A DNA stretch of 64,000 nt from Brachypterus glaber (Eukaryota; Arthropoda; Insecta; Coleoptera; Kateretidae): the NCBI GenBank assembly GCA_958510825.1, contig OY294049.1, positions 24,690,945 through 24,754,944 of the forward strand, read 5' to 3'. A model generated the notes under the pieces. It had not been told where the DNA came from, did no database searches, and was given only the letters and a program-made list of their open reading frames with translations. Made by a program: the position numbers and the translations under genes. Below are positions 11,816 to 21,971 of the stretch, in pieces. The first letter of the stretch is position 1, and each line of letters begins with the position of its first letter.

Positions 11816-12000
11816 TTTTTTTTAATATCCCCCTGGTGGATTTAATTGGAAAGAAGAAAAATAAACTTTTAACATAAAATATGCATTTAAAATAAATGCA
11901 TCTTATTGGTTAGACCGTTTAAAAGTCTAGTAGGAAAATAAATCTCGCCAACCGAACGACCACACTGGCGCCTTCACCAAAATTGTAAAATTTCTGTTTT

Positions 12001-13031
12001 ATACCGGGTGATTTTTAAAGGTGGCTTTTTTATTCCTAGAGGTAAAAAAATAAAATTTGCAGGGTGTCTATAAGAACATATTTCCAATTATATCACCAAA
12101 CTTTTTTTTACTTCGTTTTAACCGGAAACGACCTCTACTTTTGATTTTTAAATGGAACACCCCGTATGCTTTTACATATTTGGATTTTTCACTAAATTCT
12201 GTGTATTATATCAAATATCGTAATATTTTTTTCACGCCCGATTTAACCGGAACCAGGGGTCGTTTCCGTTTGGTTTTTAAATGGAACACCCCGTATGTAT
12301 TTAAATATTTGGATTCTCCACTAAATTCTGTGTATTATCTCAAGTTTTTGTCAAATTTTGACAGATTTTTTAATTTTTTAAAGAAAAATTTGTTTTAGAT
12401 CTTTTTTTCTGGAAAGTCATTAAATCTATTTATTTTGGATCAAATATTAGTAGTAAAATAGAATTGATTAAAAATATTACTTTTAAAACTAAACTTGAAA
12501 AAATTATTTTTTGCTTTTACTCGAATTTTTGCTTAATTACGTCTACAGTTCGTCGATATTACTAAAAAAATATTTTTTTATCTGTTTACAAAGATGACAA
12601 AAAGTTGGTATTTATTTATATAATAAAAATAAATTTGTAAAAATAATAATACGCTCGCACGCTTATGTAGCGAAATTTGCTTTGCGGCATCATCAAACCA
12701 GTGTCAGACACATGCAACAACACTAAGCGTATACCAGAGATTATAAAAATAAATACTAACTTTGTGTATCAATGTAAAGAGAAAAATAATATTTTCTAGT
12801 GACATTGACAAGCCATAGACGTAATACAGCCAAAATTTGAGTTAAAGCAAAAAATGTGTTTTTCTAAGTTTAGTTTTTGTGTACAAAGTAAAGTATTTTA
12901 ATAAATTGTATTTTTCTACCAATATTTGATCCAAAATGAATAGATTTGGTGACTTTCCAGAAAAGCTGAAAAAAAAAATATTTAAAAAATAACAAAAGCT
13001 GTCAATATTTGACGAAAACTTAGTCTTATAG
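12001..13031. mobile_element. Left part of an inverted-repeat element split by the LTR retrotransposon
   Basis: Starts ataccgggtgatttttaaag. The left arm runs to about 12460. The right arm begins near 12905 (accaatatttgatccaaaat mirrors the left arm), is interrupted at 13031, and resumes at 24277-24355, ending in tgaaaaacaaccggtag. The left arm also has an internal direct duplication of about 130 bp (aaatggaacaccccgtatg at 12150 and 12278). The spacer 12460-12905 is non-coding. A related arm end lies at 45640-45715. Confidence 0.65.
13028..13031. repeat. Target-site duplication (ATAG), 5' copy
   Basis: ATAG immediately precedes the 5' LTR and is repeated at 24277-24280 immediately after the 3' LTR. 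Four base pairs is the usual Gypsy duplication size. Confidence 0.85.
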
Positions 13032-15336
13032 TGTAGCAGTTATGACTGCCACTGTTTTTAAAGATTACCTGATCTGTGTCACGTAATCATACGATGTTAC
13101 CATTTTTTCAGAAGTTAGTATTTCTTTCTATTTGCACATATAAGATTGAGTACAGACTTATTGTATGGTCTTGTGGAAGTCTTGCGATGGTCCTTGATTC
13201 CATTTGCTGGGTCATTTTTCTTTTATTACAGAATTTGTCTTATTTTTGGTGTTTACTTTTGATAGCCTAAAATATAATAACAAACGTCTAGTAATCTACT
13301 ACATTCAGTACTTGAGTTAGCTACTGATGTTTTTCAGCTAGTCTTACCTTTTTAATCACAGCTAAAGCTTCTGGAAGTCGGATAAAATCATTATCAAAGA
13401 TTGTTTACCTAATTTTGAGGTTAGTTTTACTTCTACCCGCATTCAGGTATACAGTATGCATTGCATGGTCAGCTGATGACTTCAAGTTGGTTTATTTTCG
13501 TCGTATCATTTCTTAAACCATATGAAACGATTGTTAGATGTATGGCTAGGCATTTTAAACTTATTTAGAGTATTCTTTTTCTTTATTTTCAAGTAATATT
13601 GGGATTATGAATAGATGTTTTTTGTGTTGCCTACCCTCAAAATCGATTTGTTGTTCGTAGTTCCAAGTTTCGCCACGGGGGGAGTTTTGTACCTTGCCGG
13701 AGTTGAAGGGAGTGGCGTTCTTTTTCAAAACGACAAGCAATGGCGTTCAGGTCGTAAAATCAGAATCTGATTTTTGTGAAACCATCCGTGGTTTATGTTT
13801 GTGTAAAAATGTTGCAATAAGTTTGTAATGAAGTGTAGTATAATCCTACGTAATTAGTTCAAGCAGTTTTAATGGAAATTCCACAATATTCATCTTTCAA
13901 AGTAAGTCGCTTTTTGGTTACCTAAGTTACAAGTGTTTAACACGTTGTTTTCTTTATTTTCATTAGAGGCGTACAGATGAAGGCTTCAGGCTGCAGAGTA
14001 TTCTAGTATTCAGCACTTACTGCTCCAATTAATTCAGTTTTGGACTGGGTAAGTTTATTTTAAATCTAATTACGGATTTCGATTTTTCATATCGATGGCT
14101 GAGTTCTAAAGTCGCTGTTCTTTCTTTCTAGATTGTTGGTGAAGCTTTTCCATTTCTGTTCTAACGTTCTTCGAATGTTTTGACGATACCTCTATCCCAA
14201 ATTTTATGAATATTGTTGGTGAAGCTTTTATATTTTACAACGTTACCGTTATCTCAAATTTTACGAGTATCGATGGCGAAGCTTTCCATTTCAACTTTAA
14301 CTTCAATTTTCATTGAGGTGTTCTTCAATTTTCCACATTAGTTTTCAAGAGTTTTCAAGATTTTTCAAGATGTTCAGTAAATTGCAGTACCGTTTTTAAG
14401 CCAAGAGGTTTACAAACGTTTCAATGGATCCTCAAGCGTTTGAGTTTCAAACGTGTTCAAATTTGTAAGGAGTTCTCAAGGCAAGGACAAGGAAATGTTC
14501 TGCACAGTGACGTACATCATCAGGGAGTGGGACAACGTATTTGGTCGTTCCAGGGACAATTTTAATTAACAGGTTTTTATAGTTTTAGTGTAAATAATGA
14601 AAATGCGGTTTACTATATTTATTTTTGGTAAAATATCCAAGTTCTCAAATTTTAATATTTATTAAGGTGCTCTATTTTATTATGAATATTCTAGGTTGGT
14701 TTGTAAACAAAGTTGCAACTTTGGGCCGTACGCCTAGATTACTATTTTTCACTTATTAACACATACCTTATATTACTGTTTTTATTTAGGTTATTCACCA
14801 TAATAATTTTGGTATACATATTTTAACATTTTTGCAATAGGGTAGTTCACCACATTTTTTTTTTATATTTCGCAATGGGGTCTTTTCACCATACTTTTGG
14901 TAATTTATAATTTTATTTTAATTAATATGATTAATTAAAGTTGTCTACTTGTCATTTTAAATAAACATTGTAACAGCACATATTTGAGTTTTTGTTTAAA
15001 TTATAATCAACACAAGATATACAAATCTATTCAAATCATAGTTATTTTTCAGGTTTATACATGCTGTAAAAGATAATTAATATTCTAGTACATTATTTTT
15101 TATGTGTTTGAATCTTAACACATAAACTGCCAAGCACATGTATGTTTACAAGATTCTGGCGCCCAAGGTGTTAAACTAAGCTTATTATCATAATTTTTAA
15201 TCCATGAACCCCTGTGCCCGTACTGATGCCAGTTAGCCGATCGCAACCGTACATTTTCTTTTCTCTAATAAGTAACCAGGGCTGCGCCTGATAATTTTTT
15301 AGTTTTTACTTATTCTAGACAGGAAAACGCGGTACA
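13032..15336 (+). repeat. 5' LTR
   Basis: Begins TGTAGCAGTTATGACTGCC and ends GCGGTACA. A candidate poly(A) signal AATAAA sits at 14960-14965. Inside are three diverged units beginning ttggtgaagctttt or tggcgaagcttt (about 14134, 14214, 14272) and repeated ttttcaaga words (14341-14370). At 15157-15166 the LTR carries tggcgcccaa, the same ten bases as the PBS core. The 64-codon frame starting near 13076 occurs in both LTRs and looks fortuitous. Promoter and R-region limits cannot be fixed by eye. Confidence 0.93.
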
Positions 15337-15339
15337 CAA

Positions 15340-15349
15340 TGGCGCCCAA
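15340..15349 (+). other. Primer-binding site, tRNA-Lys-like
   Basis: TGGCGCCCAA begins 3 bp after the LTR end. It is complementary to the last ten bases (with CCA) of insect tRNA-Lys(CUU) as I remember it. The match then breaks (an ataa insertion) and resumes with cgtggg, so the pairing is either short or bulged. Primes minus-strand DNA synthesis. Confidence 0.65.
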
Positions 15350-15397
15350 ATAACGTGGGATTAAGCTAGTTTAACTTTTAAATTTTTGAAGTTTGTG

Positions 15398-15456
<59 letters not shown>
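15398..15456 (+). repeat. 59-bp homopolymeric A tract in the leader
   Basis: An uninterrupted run of A, directly followed by seven T. It lies between the PBS and gag and so would be transcribed within the genomic RNA. The length could be partly an assembly artefact. Confidence 0.85.
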
Positions 15457-15460
<4 letters not shown>

Positions 15461-15635
15461 TTTGAGATATTTTTAAGATATTTTTAAGATATTTAGACAA
15501 AACTGGATATGGTTGTTGATTTGATTTAAACAATAGGTGTGCAATGTTTAAAAAATAGTTTGGTGTATACAGGGAGAAAAGAAACCACGGATAGGTTGAG
15601 AGTACCAAAAGGGTAAAGTTTTGAGTTTTATTCGA

Positions 15636-15983
15636 ATTCTAAAATATATAGGATCGTAATAAAAAAAAGTATTGGACGCAGTGGTACAGTTTTTGGTTAT
15701 TTTTGATTCTGAAATATACAGGGTAAAAATAAAAGTTAGAGAGAATTTTTTTTGAAAAGCAAACATTTTGGTGCATAGTTTTGATTATTTTAATTCTGAA
15801 ATATATAGAGTAAAATAAAGAGAGAAAAGTTTGGCCAGTGAGTTATTTTAGTTCTAAAATATATAGGAGAAAATAAAGTTGAGAGGTTTTTGGTTATGAA
15901 ATTCTAAAATATATAGAATGGATTAAAGTTTGATGAAAGATGAGAGATTTTTTGAGTTTGTGAAATTCTGAAATATACAGGGT
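15636..15983 (+). promoter_or_regulatory. Six-copy AT-rich motif array in the retrotransposon leader
   Basis: Six copies of RTTCTRAAATATAYAGRRK at 15636, 15706, 15793, 15851, 15901 and 15965, spaced 50-87 bp. The conserved core is TTCT(A/G)AAATATA(T/C)AG and several copies are followed by a (t)aaa(a)taaag-type word. The surrounding spacers are less conserved, so the motif rather than the whole unit is kept. In Drosophila gypsy, the leader at this position holds the Su(Hw) insulator array. The sequence here differs, so only position and repetition are comparable; function is inferred. Confidence 0.5.
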
Positions 15984-16104
15984 GAACAAAAAAGGTGTAG
16001 TAGTACGCGAGAATAAATCGTGGAGTTTTTGGTTCCGATCCGAATCTAAAAAAGAGTGGCGGACAGGGCAAGTATTTTTGAAAAAATATTGCAAATTTTG
16101 AGTG

Positions 16105-16250
16105 AGATTGCGAGAGATTTTTGAAAGATTTCTGAAAGATTTTCAAAAGATTTTTGAGAGTGAATATTTTTAGAAAGAATATTGACTATTTAAAGAGAGA
16201 TTGCGAAAGATTTTTGACAGATTTTGACAGATTTTTGATAGTAAATTTTA
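16105..16250 (+). repeat. agatttttga word array upstream of gag
   Basis: Repeated agatttttga / agatttctga / agattttcaa words in two clusters (16111-16157 and 16199-16240), each introduced by a gagagattgcga(a/g)aga phrase. Part of the leader; function unknown. Confidence 0.6.
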
Positions 16251-16272
16251 GTAATAAATTAAAATTTTAATC

Positions 16273-17787
16273 ATGGAAGATTTAAATAAAATGGATCTTA
16301 GATATTTGACGGTAGAGCAAATAAATTATGAATTGCGTATTAGGTCTTTAACGGCTAGGAATGATAGAAATGCGAAAATTAAAACATTGAGTAGAGCTAT
16401 AGCAAGGGAAACGGAGGACAATAAATATGTCGATCCGGAGTTTAATTTCAATAATGAGGTAAAAGCTATTAATGATAATATTGATATTGTAAAAACTTTA
16501 GTTAAAGAACTTGAGGAGTTTGAGTACTCAATTTCTCAACTCATTCGTATAAAGTCAAATCTAGCGCACATAAATAAGCGTTTAAATAGGTTTCCGGAAG
16601 TAAAGGATAAAGAAGCAGATAGGACAAAATTTTTACAGATTTCTAAAGCCACTTGTTTAGAATTAGAGGCGGATTTGATTGAGGCTCATACTGCGCATGA
16701 GAATAAGGTCAATGAAACTAATATGACAAGAATTTCTTTAAATGACACAACGTTTCATGCAGCAGCTAATACTTCGGCTAGATCAGACCCGGACTTTATA
16801 AAGCCTGTACCTGTTTATAAATGGGGTGTTTCTTTTGACGGTACTGGAGACGTACTTTCGTTCATTGAAAAAGTAGATTATTTAAAAGTTTGTAGAAACG
16901 TCTCAGATGAAATTTTATTTAAAACAGCTTATGACTTATTTAAAGAGCCGGCGCTCTCTTGGTTTTTGTCAGTTAAAAGTTCAGTTAATAATTGGTCAGA
17001 GTTAATAGGATTATTAAAGAAAGAATTTTTGTCTGCTAGTGTAGATGATCATACTTGGGATGACATCAGGGCAAAGTATCAAAAACCAGATGAGTCAATT
17101 TCAGTTTTTACAGCGGCTATGGAGACATTATTTAAGAGACTTTTGCGTTATCCTAGTGATTTTACAAAATTGAAAACAATTAGGGAAAGGATACTTCCAC
17201 ATTATTTTACTCCGTTATCATTAGTAGAAGTAAACTCGATTGAAGACCTCAGAAAGTATTGTAAAAAGTTAGATGAAGCTTACATTTTGAAACAAAAAAG
17301 TGTAACAAATAAAAACGCAATTTATAAGAAATCAGTACCTAGGGTAAATGTTGTAGAAACTCAAGATAGTAGTTTTGCAGAGGAAAGTAGTTGTGTAAAT
17401 AAAGCAAGTAGTAGTAAAAATGTTTGTAAAGAAGGGCACTGTTGTCAGATAAATTCAAATAGTAATTTTAGTAACAATTTTAGAAATAATAATAATAGTA
17501 ATGGTAACTATAATAGAAATTTCAGAAATAATGGATATAAATCTTTTGGTAGTAATAGTAGCAGTAATTTTAATAGTAATAAAAATCAGAAAAATAGCAG
17601 TTCAGAAAATAATAGTACAGTAAATAGTAGTAATCAAGTAAAGCAAATAGTCTGTTATAATTGTAATGGAATTAATCATGTTTTTAGTAAATGTCTTGCA
17701 AAAAGGACTAAGTTTTGTTACCGTTGTGGAAAAAAAGACGTATTTTTAAAAGATTGTTCTAATTGTCAAAAAAATGTAGAGCAGTAG
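16273..17787 (+). CDS. gag: Gag polyprotein of the Gypsy element
   Basis: 504 residues; builds the virus-like particle and packages element RNA. Residues 10-45 (LTVEQINYELRIRSLTAR and on) resemble a SAP-like fold common in insect Gypsy Gags. A capsid-like retrotransposon-gag region spans about 180-340 (FDGTGDVLSFIEKVDYL; W230; LLKKEFL). Residues 395-456 are Asn/Ser-rich and low-complexity. The C-terminus carries one canonical zinc knuckle, C461-X2-C464-X4-H469-X4-C474, and a second, C482-X2-C485-X4-V490-X4-C495, whose histidine is replaced by valine. The start is the first ATG after the leader. It overlaps pol by 25 nt in the -1 frame. Confidence 0.93.
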   Translation: MEDLNKMDLRYLTVEQINYELRIRSLTARNDRNAKIKTLSRAIARETEDNKYVDPEFNFNNEVKAINDNIDIVKTLVKELEEFEYSISQLIRIKSNLAHINKRLNRFPEVKDKEADRTKFLQISKATCLELEADLIEAHTAHENKVNETNMTRISLNDTTFHAAANTSARSDPDFIKPVPVYKWGVSFDGTGDVLSFIEKVDYLKVCRNVSDEILFKTAYDLFKEPALSWFLSVKSSVNNWSELIGLLKKEFLSASVDDHTWDDIRAKYQKPDESISVFTAAMETLFKRLLRYPSDFTKLKTIRERILPHYFTPLSLVEVNSIEDLRKYCKKLDEAYILKQKSVTNKNAIYKKSVPRVNVVETQDSSFAEESSCVNKASSSKNVCKEGHCCQINSNSNFSNNFRNNNNSNGNYNRNFRNNGYKSFGSNSSSNFNSNKNQKNSSSENNSTVNSSNQVKQIVCYNCNGINHVFSKCLAKRTKFCYRCGKKDVFLKDCSNCQKNVEQ

Positions 17788-20700
17788 TGGGAAATCCCGG
17801 CCGACGCTCACTACTTCATAAGGCCATACCTGATAGTAAGATAACTAGTAGCTACGAAGACAATTGGTTCAATTGGACAATTTGGCTAGAAAAAGTAAAA
17901 GCATTTTATAAAAATCACTTAATTTCCTTAGTAAATTTAAATCCTTTTGAAAATTTACCAAATGATAATAGGCCTTATATAAAAGCAAGTATCGCTAATA
18001 AGCAAATAGTAGCATTAATAGATACTGGCGCTAACTGTTCAGTTATAGGAAAGTTGGGAATTAGTTTGATTAAAAGTTTAAATTTAGAAATTTGTAATAG
18101 TAGTATACCATATGTAACTACGGCTGATAAGGCACATCAAAAAGTTTTAGGTTTTGTGGAGTTACCAATTACAGTCAATGATACAGTAAATGTTTTAAAA
18201 ATTTTAGTAGTACCGACTTTGCAAACAGAATTTATTTTTGGAGTAGATTTTTTGAAACAATTTTCTATATCTCTAAGTTTCGAAAATAATTCTTGGAAAT
18301 TTTTGAATAAAGTAGAAATAAATAGTATTAATTCTAGTAATGAATTTGGAATTTTAGAGTTAAGTAGTGATCAGGAACATTTAGCTAATAAAGTTAAAGA
18401 TTTGTTCAAAGAACTAAAAAAAGATAAGTTAGGGTGTACTCATATAATGAAACATGATATTGATACTGGGGATAACAAACCTTTTAAAATGCGACAATAC
18501 CAAATGTCTCCGTATATGCAAGAAATTTTAGTTAAAGAATTAAAAGATATGTTAGCACAAGGGGTAGTCTCTCCTTCGAATAGCGATTATAATAGTCCGG
18601 TATTGTTAGTGAAAAAATCTGATGGATCGCATAGGCTTTGTTTCGATGGTAGAAAATTAAATGCTCAAACAAAGAAGGATTCTTATCCATTACCAAAAAT
18701 TGATAGAATTTTAAGTATGCTTGGTAAGGCGAGATATATTTCTACAATCGATCTGAAAAAAGCTTTTTGGCAGATTCCACTGACTGAAAGGTCAAAGGAA
18801 AAATGCGCTTTCACTGTACCTGGCTATGGTCTATTTCACTTTAATCGTATGTGTTTTGGGTTGGCTAACGCGGCGCAAAGGCAACAACGATTGATGGATA
18901 AATTGTTTGGTGCTGCCTTTGAACCATATATTTTTGTATATTTAGATGACATAATAATAGTATCATCTAGTTTTGAAGAACATATACGTCTGCTAAAAGA
19001 GGTTTATCGTATTTTAAAAGAAGCTAATCTTACAATAAATTTTGATAAGTGTAAATTTTTTAGAAAATCATTAAAGTATTTGGGTTTTGTTTTGGATAGA
19101 GAAGGGTTACGCACAGATATAGAAAAAGTACAGGATATGTTAAATTATAAACGTCCTAGTACAACTACAGAGATTAAACGGTTTATAGGGTTATGTTCAT
19201 GGTACAGACGGTTTGTAAAAAATTTTGCAACGTTAGTAGCACCACTTAATGCTTTGCTGAAAGGTTTAGGAAAGAAACAACCAATTAAATGGAATAATGA
19301 AGCTGAAGTCGCGTTTGTTAAAATAAAAGAAGCTCTTGTTTCAGCTCCGGTTTTAACCAGTGCTAGGTACGACCTTGTTTTCACCATACAATGTGACGCT
19401 AGTAATGTAGGTTTGGGAGCAGTGTTAACACAGGTTCAGGAGGGAAAGGAAAAGGTTATTGCATACGCCTCAAGAACTCTCTCAAGATCAGAAAGAAATT
19501 TTAGCACCGGTGAAAAAGAATGTTTAGCTCTTTTATTCGCGATTGATCGTTTCAGGGGATATATTGAAGGAGTTAGGTTTAATGTTATAACAGACCATTC
19601 TAGTTTAAAGTATTTAGCAAATTTTAAAGACCCGACAGGAAGAATTGCTAGATGGGCGGTTAAACTCCAACAGTATGACATGAATATTACATATCGTAAG
19701 GGTAGTTTACAAGTAGTTCCAGATGCATTAAGTAGGGCATTTGAAGAAGTTGAACCAGAAAAACCAGTATTTCCGTCAGTTAATTTAATATCATTTGATT
19801 CGGAACAGTATGGTAAAGATGAGTACTATGTTTCATTAAGAGAAAAGATATTGAAGAGTCCAAATCAATATAAAGAGTATAGAATTGTAGAAGATAAAAT
19901 ATATAAATTTGATCGTTCTAATTTAGGTATTAAAACGAATATTAAAGAGTGGAAGTTGTTGGTTCCGAGACTCTGTAGGGTGCTTGTTATGAAAGAATGT
20001 CATGATGATCCTTTAGCAGCTCACATGGGTTTTTATAAAACTTTTAATAGGGTATCACAAGAATATTTTTGGCCACGTATGAGATCAGATATTTTGAAAT
20101 ATGTTAAGTGTTGTAAAATTTGCGCTGAACAAAAGGTTCCGAATTATGCACGTCATGGGTTGATGGGTAAAGAAAAGAATATTAGTTTCCCTTGGCAGTG
20201 TATTTCAACAGATTTTATAGGTCCATTACCTAGATCGAATGGAGGGTTTTGTTATTTATTAGTAGTATCTGATTGGTTCACAAAATATACACTTTTACAA
20301 CCTTTGAAAACAGCTACTGCTCAAGGTGTAATAAAATTTATAGAAAATCAGGTGTTCTTAATATATGGCGTACCGCAGTACATTATTGTCGATAATGGTA
20401 CTCAGTTTGCTGGGAAAGCTTTCAAAAAGCTTGCGGACGACTATCAAGTTCAAAAAATCTGGTACAATGCCAAATTTCATTCACAAGTAAATCCTACAGA
20501 AAGACAGAATCGAACGGTAGAAACGGCGATAAGGTCTTATATAAAAGAAAATCACCGGGAATGGGATAAAAATATAGGTAAAATAGGTCTTGCGCTTCGT
20601 ACCGCAGTTAATGAGGTCCACGGACATTCGCCGGCGTTTCTCAATTTTGGAAGAATCGTACCTTTAACAGGGGCTTACTATGGCAAAGTTTCGTCCACTC

Positions 20701-21074
20701 AAGACGTTGAGTTGGAACCGGATTCTCGGGAAATGTATTTTAAGGATTTAGTTGGGTTAAAAGACATTTTTGCGGATGTAAAAACTAAATTGCATGAAGC
20801 ATACGAGCGAAATAGAAGAGCCTATAACCTTAGAAAGCGTGACGTAACGTTCACGATAGGTGAGAAGGTATGGAAAAGAAATAAAGTTCTTTCCAGCGCA
20901 GTAAATTATTTTGCGTCAAAATTAGCGCCTAAGTACGTGTTATGTAAGATAATAGGTAAAAAGTCAAATTTGGTTTATGTGTTACAGGATAAAAACGGTC
21001 AATCCATTGGAGACTGGCACGTTAAAGATCTTAAGAAATATTTGGGTTCGAATAGTGATGTATCCGTCGGATAA
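17763..21074 (+). CDS. pol: Pol polyprotein: protease, reverse transcriptase, RNase H, integrase
   Basis: 1,103-codon frame, expressed by -1 frameshifting. Aspartic protease active site DTG at residues 87-89 (ALIDTGANCSVIG). RT about 240-430, with D330 (TIDLKKAFWQIPL) and YLDD at 393-396. RNase H about 540-660, with CDAS (D545), GEKECLAL and TDHSSLKYL. Integrase has an HHCC zinc finger (H747, H754, C784, C787) and the catalytic triad D817, D877, E913 with D-X35-E spacing. A GPY/F-like module follows at about 1030-1080 (KLAPKYVLCKI). All catalytic residues checked are present and there is no internal stop. Order PR-RT-RH-INT marks Ty3/Gypsy (Metaviridae). Confidence 0.95.
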   Translation: MSKKCRAVVGNPGRRSLLHKAIPDSKITSSYEDNWFNWTIWLEKVKAFYKNHLISLVNLNPFENLPNDNRPYIKASIANKQIVALIDTGANCSVIGKLGISLIKSLNLEICNSSIPYVTTADKAHQKVLGFVELPITVNDTVNVLKILVVPTLQTEFIFGVDFLKQFSISLSFENNSWKFLNKVEINSINSSNEFGILELSSDQEHLANKVKDLFKELKKDKLGCTHIMKHDIDTGDNKPFKMRQYQMSPYMQEILVKELKDMLAQGVVSPSNSDYNSPVLLVKKSDGSHRLCFDGRKLNAQTKKDSYPLPKIDRILSMLGKARYISTIDLKKAFWQIPLTERSKEKCAFTVPGYGLFHFNRMCFGLANAAQRQQRLMDKLFGAAFEPYIFVYLDDIIIVSSSFEEHIRLLKEVYRILKEANLTINFDKCKFFRKSLKYLGFVLDREGLRTDIEKVQDMLNYKRPSTTTEIKRFIGLCSWYRRFVKNFATLVAPLNALLKGLGKKQPIKWNNEAEVAFVKIKEALVSAPVLTSARYDLVFTIQCDASNVGLGAVLTQVQEGKEKVIAYASRTLSRSERNFSTGEKECLALLFAIDRFRGYIEGVRFNVITDHSSLKYLANFKDPTGRIARWAVKLQQYDMNITYRKGSLQVVPDALSRAFEEVEPEKPVFPSVNLISFDSEQYGKDEYYVSLREKILKSPNQYKEYRIVEDKIYKFDRSNLGIKTNIKEWKLLVPRLCRVLVMKECHDDPLAAHMGFYKTFNRVSQEYFWPRMRSDILKYVKCCKICAEQKVPNYARHGLMGKEKNISFPWQCISTDFIGPLPRSNGGFCYLLVVSDWFTKYTLLQPLKTATAQGVIKFIENQVFLIYGVPQYIIVDNGTQFAGKAFKKLADDYQVQKIWYNAKFHSQVNPTERQNRTVETAIRSYIKENHREWDKNIGKIGLALRTAVNEVHGHSPAFLNFGRIVPLTGAYYGKVSSTQDVELEPDSREMYFKDLVGLKDIFADVKTKLHEAYERNRRAYNLRKRDVTFTIGEKVWKRNKVLSSAVNYFASKLAPKYVLCKIIGKKSNLVYVLQDKNGQSIGDWHVKDLKKYLGSNSDVSVG
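17769..17775 (+). promoter_or_regulatory. Probable -1 ribosomal frameshift site between gag and pol
   Basis: The heptamer AAAAAAT is positioned in the gag frame as A AAA AAT, a classic X XXY YYZ slippery arrangement, nine bases before the gag stop at 17785-17787. Pol is in the -1 frame, opens immediately after an in-frame stop at 17760-17762, and has no nearby ATG, so frameshifting is the likely route to Gag-Pol. A stimulatory downstream structure was not evaluated. Confidence 0.75.
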
Positions 21075-21562
21075 CTGCATGCATGAGTTTTTAAATTTCA
21101 GAAAGAAAAATAAAACCGTTAATTGTAAATATTAGCTAAGAGTGAGTAAAAGTCAAGTGTAAATAGTTAAATTTTATTTTAAATAAAATAAAGTCAAATA
21201 TTGTAAAAAAAAAAAAATATTTTCTTTGATGCTCGAGGGATCAGGTCTAGAACTGATTGCTGCGACATTTTAGTAGATGGGTGTAGAGTGAGTGTTCTTC
21301 AGTTTTGATTGAGATCTTGATTAGAATACCTGAAAAATTAAAAGGTTAATAACGGTCAAAACTATGGACTAAAAAGTTTTTGGACTTAGTGTCAATAATA
21401 AGGATTATTGATATTAAAAAGTCATTGTTGTTGAATTTTAGTTAATAAGAATTTTCCCGATTATGTAACTTCCCGATTGTGTAACTATAACTCGATTTTG
21501 TCAATTCATGGATTTGTCCCTAGTAAATAGGCGTGTGGTACGCGTAGATATCAGGCTTAACT

Positions 21563-21688
21563 AAAAATTCAATAAAAATGCATTCAATAACAAGTTCAAT
21601 AAACATTGATTCAATATTGATTCATAAAAATTCAATAAAAATGCATTCAATAACAAGTTCAATAAACATTGATTCAATATTGATTCAT
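21563..21688 (+). repeat. Tandem duplication, two 63-bp units
   Basis: Units begin aaaaattcaataaaaatgca and end gattcat. They are identical by eye, which points to a recent slip during reverse transcription or replication. Confidence 0.85.
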
Positions 21689-21959
21689 AAAAATTGGATA
21701 GAAATGCAATGAAAAATAAATAAATATTTTTATTTTTGTATATATTCGGAAAGGGGAATAAAGCTACAATAAATAATAAGTAAATTTAATAGTTTTTGGT
21801 TACAGAATCAGAATATGCTAGTAGCATAAGTTAGGAGTAATTTTTTTTGGTTACGGGGTTATTCTTTGTGATATTGTAATGTTCTATTTAGAGTTAACTA
21901 TTGGAGTTTATACTCTGGGTTAAAAAATATTTTTGGGAATAAATATTTTTTATTTATTC

Positions 21960-21968
21960 GGAGGAGGG
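21960..21968 (+). other. Polypurine tract
   Basis: GGAGGAGGG ends 3 bp before the 3' LTR and is the plausible primer for plus-strand DNA synthesis. Confidence 0.75.
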
Positions 21969-21971
21969 CTG

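Larger units (their letters stand above)
21075..21971 (+). other. 3' non-coding region of the retrotransposon, no env
   Basis: About 0.9 kb between pol and the 3' LTR with no long open frame. It contains an A13 run (21205-21218) and two exact-looking 63-bp tandem units (21563-21625 and 21626-21688) rich in attcaata and cattgattcaat words. Confidence 0.8.

Noticed and set aside
13076..13270. 64-codon frame in the 5' LTR, repeated at 22016-22210
   Set aside because: Present twice only because the LTR is duplicated; hydrophobic, low-complexity product without a known domain.
13468..13500. agctgatgacttc in the LTR as a hammerhead box
   Set aside because: No GAAA at the right distance and no stem II.
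15340..15349. Long perfect tRNA primer match
   Set aside because: Only ten bases match what I recall of tRNA-Lys before an insertion; recorded as a probable, not certain, PBS.
15378..15766. Minus-strand frames with poly-Phe over the A tract and leader
   Set aside because: Artefacts of the A59 run and of the repeated leader motif.
19145..19681. Minus-strand frames within pol
   Set aside because: Shadows of the pol frame.
21075..21971. Possible env gene
   Set aside because: No open frame longer than a few dozen codons between pol and the 3' LTR.
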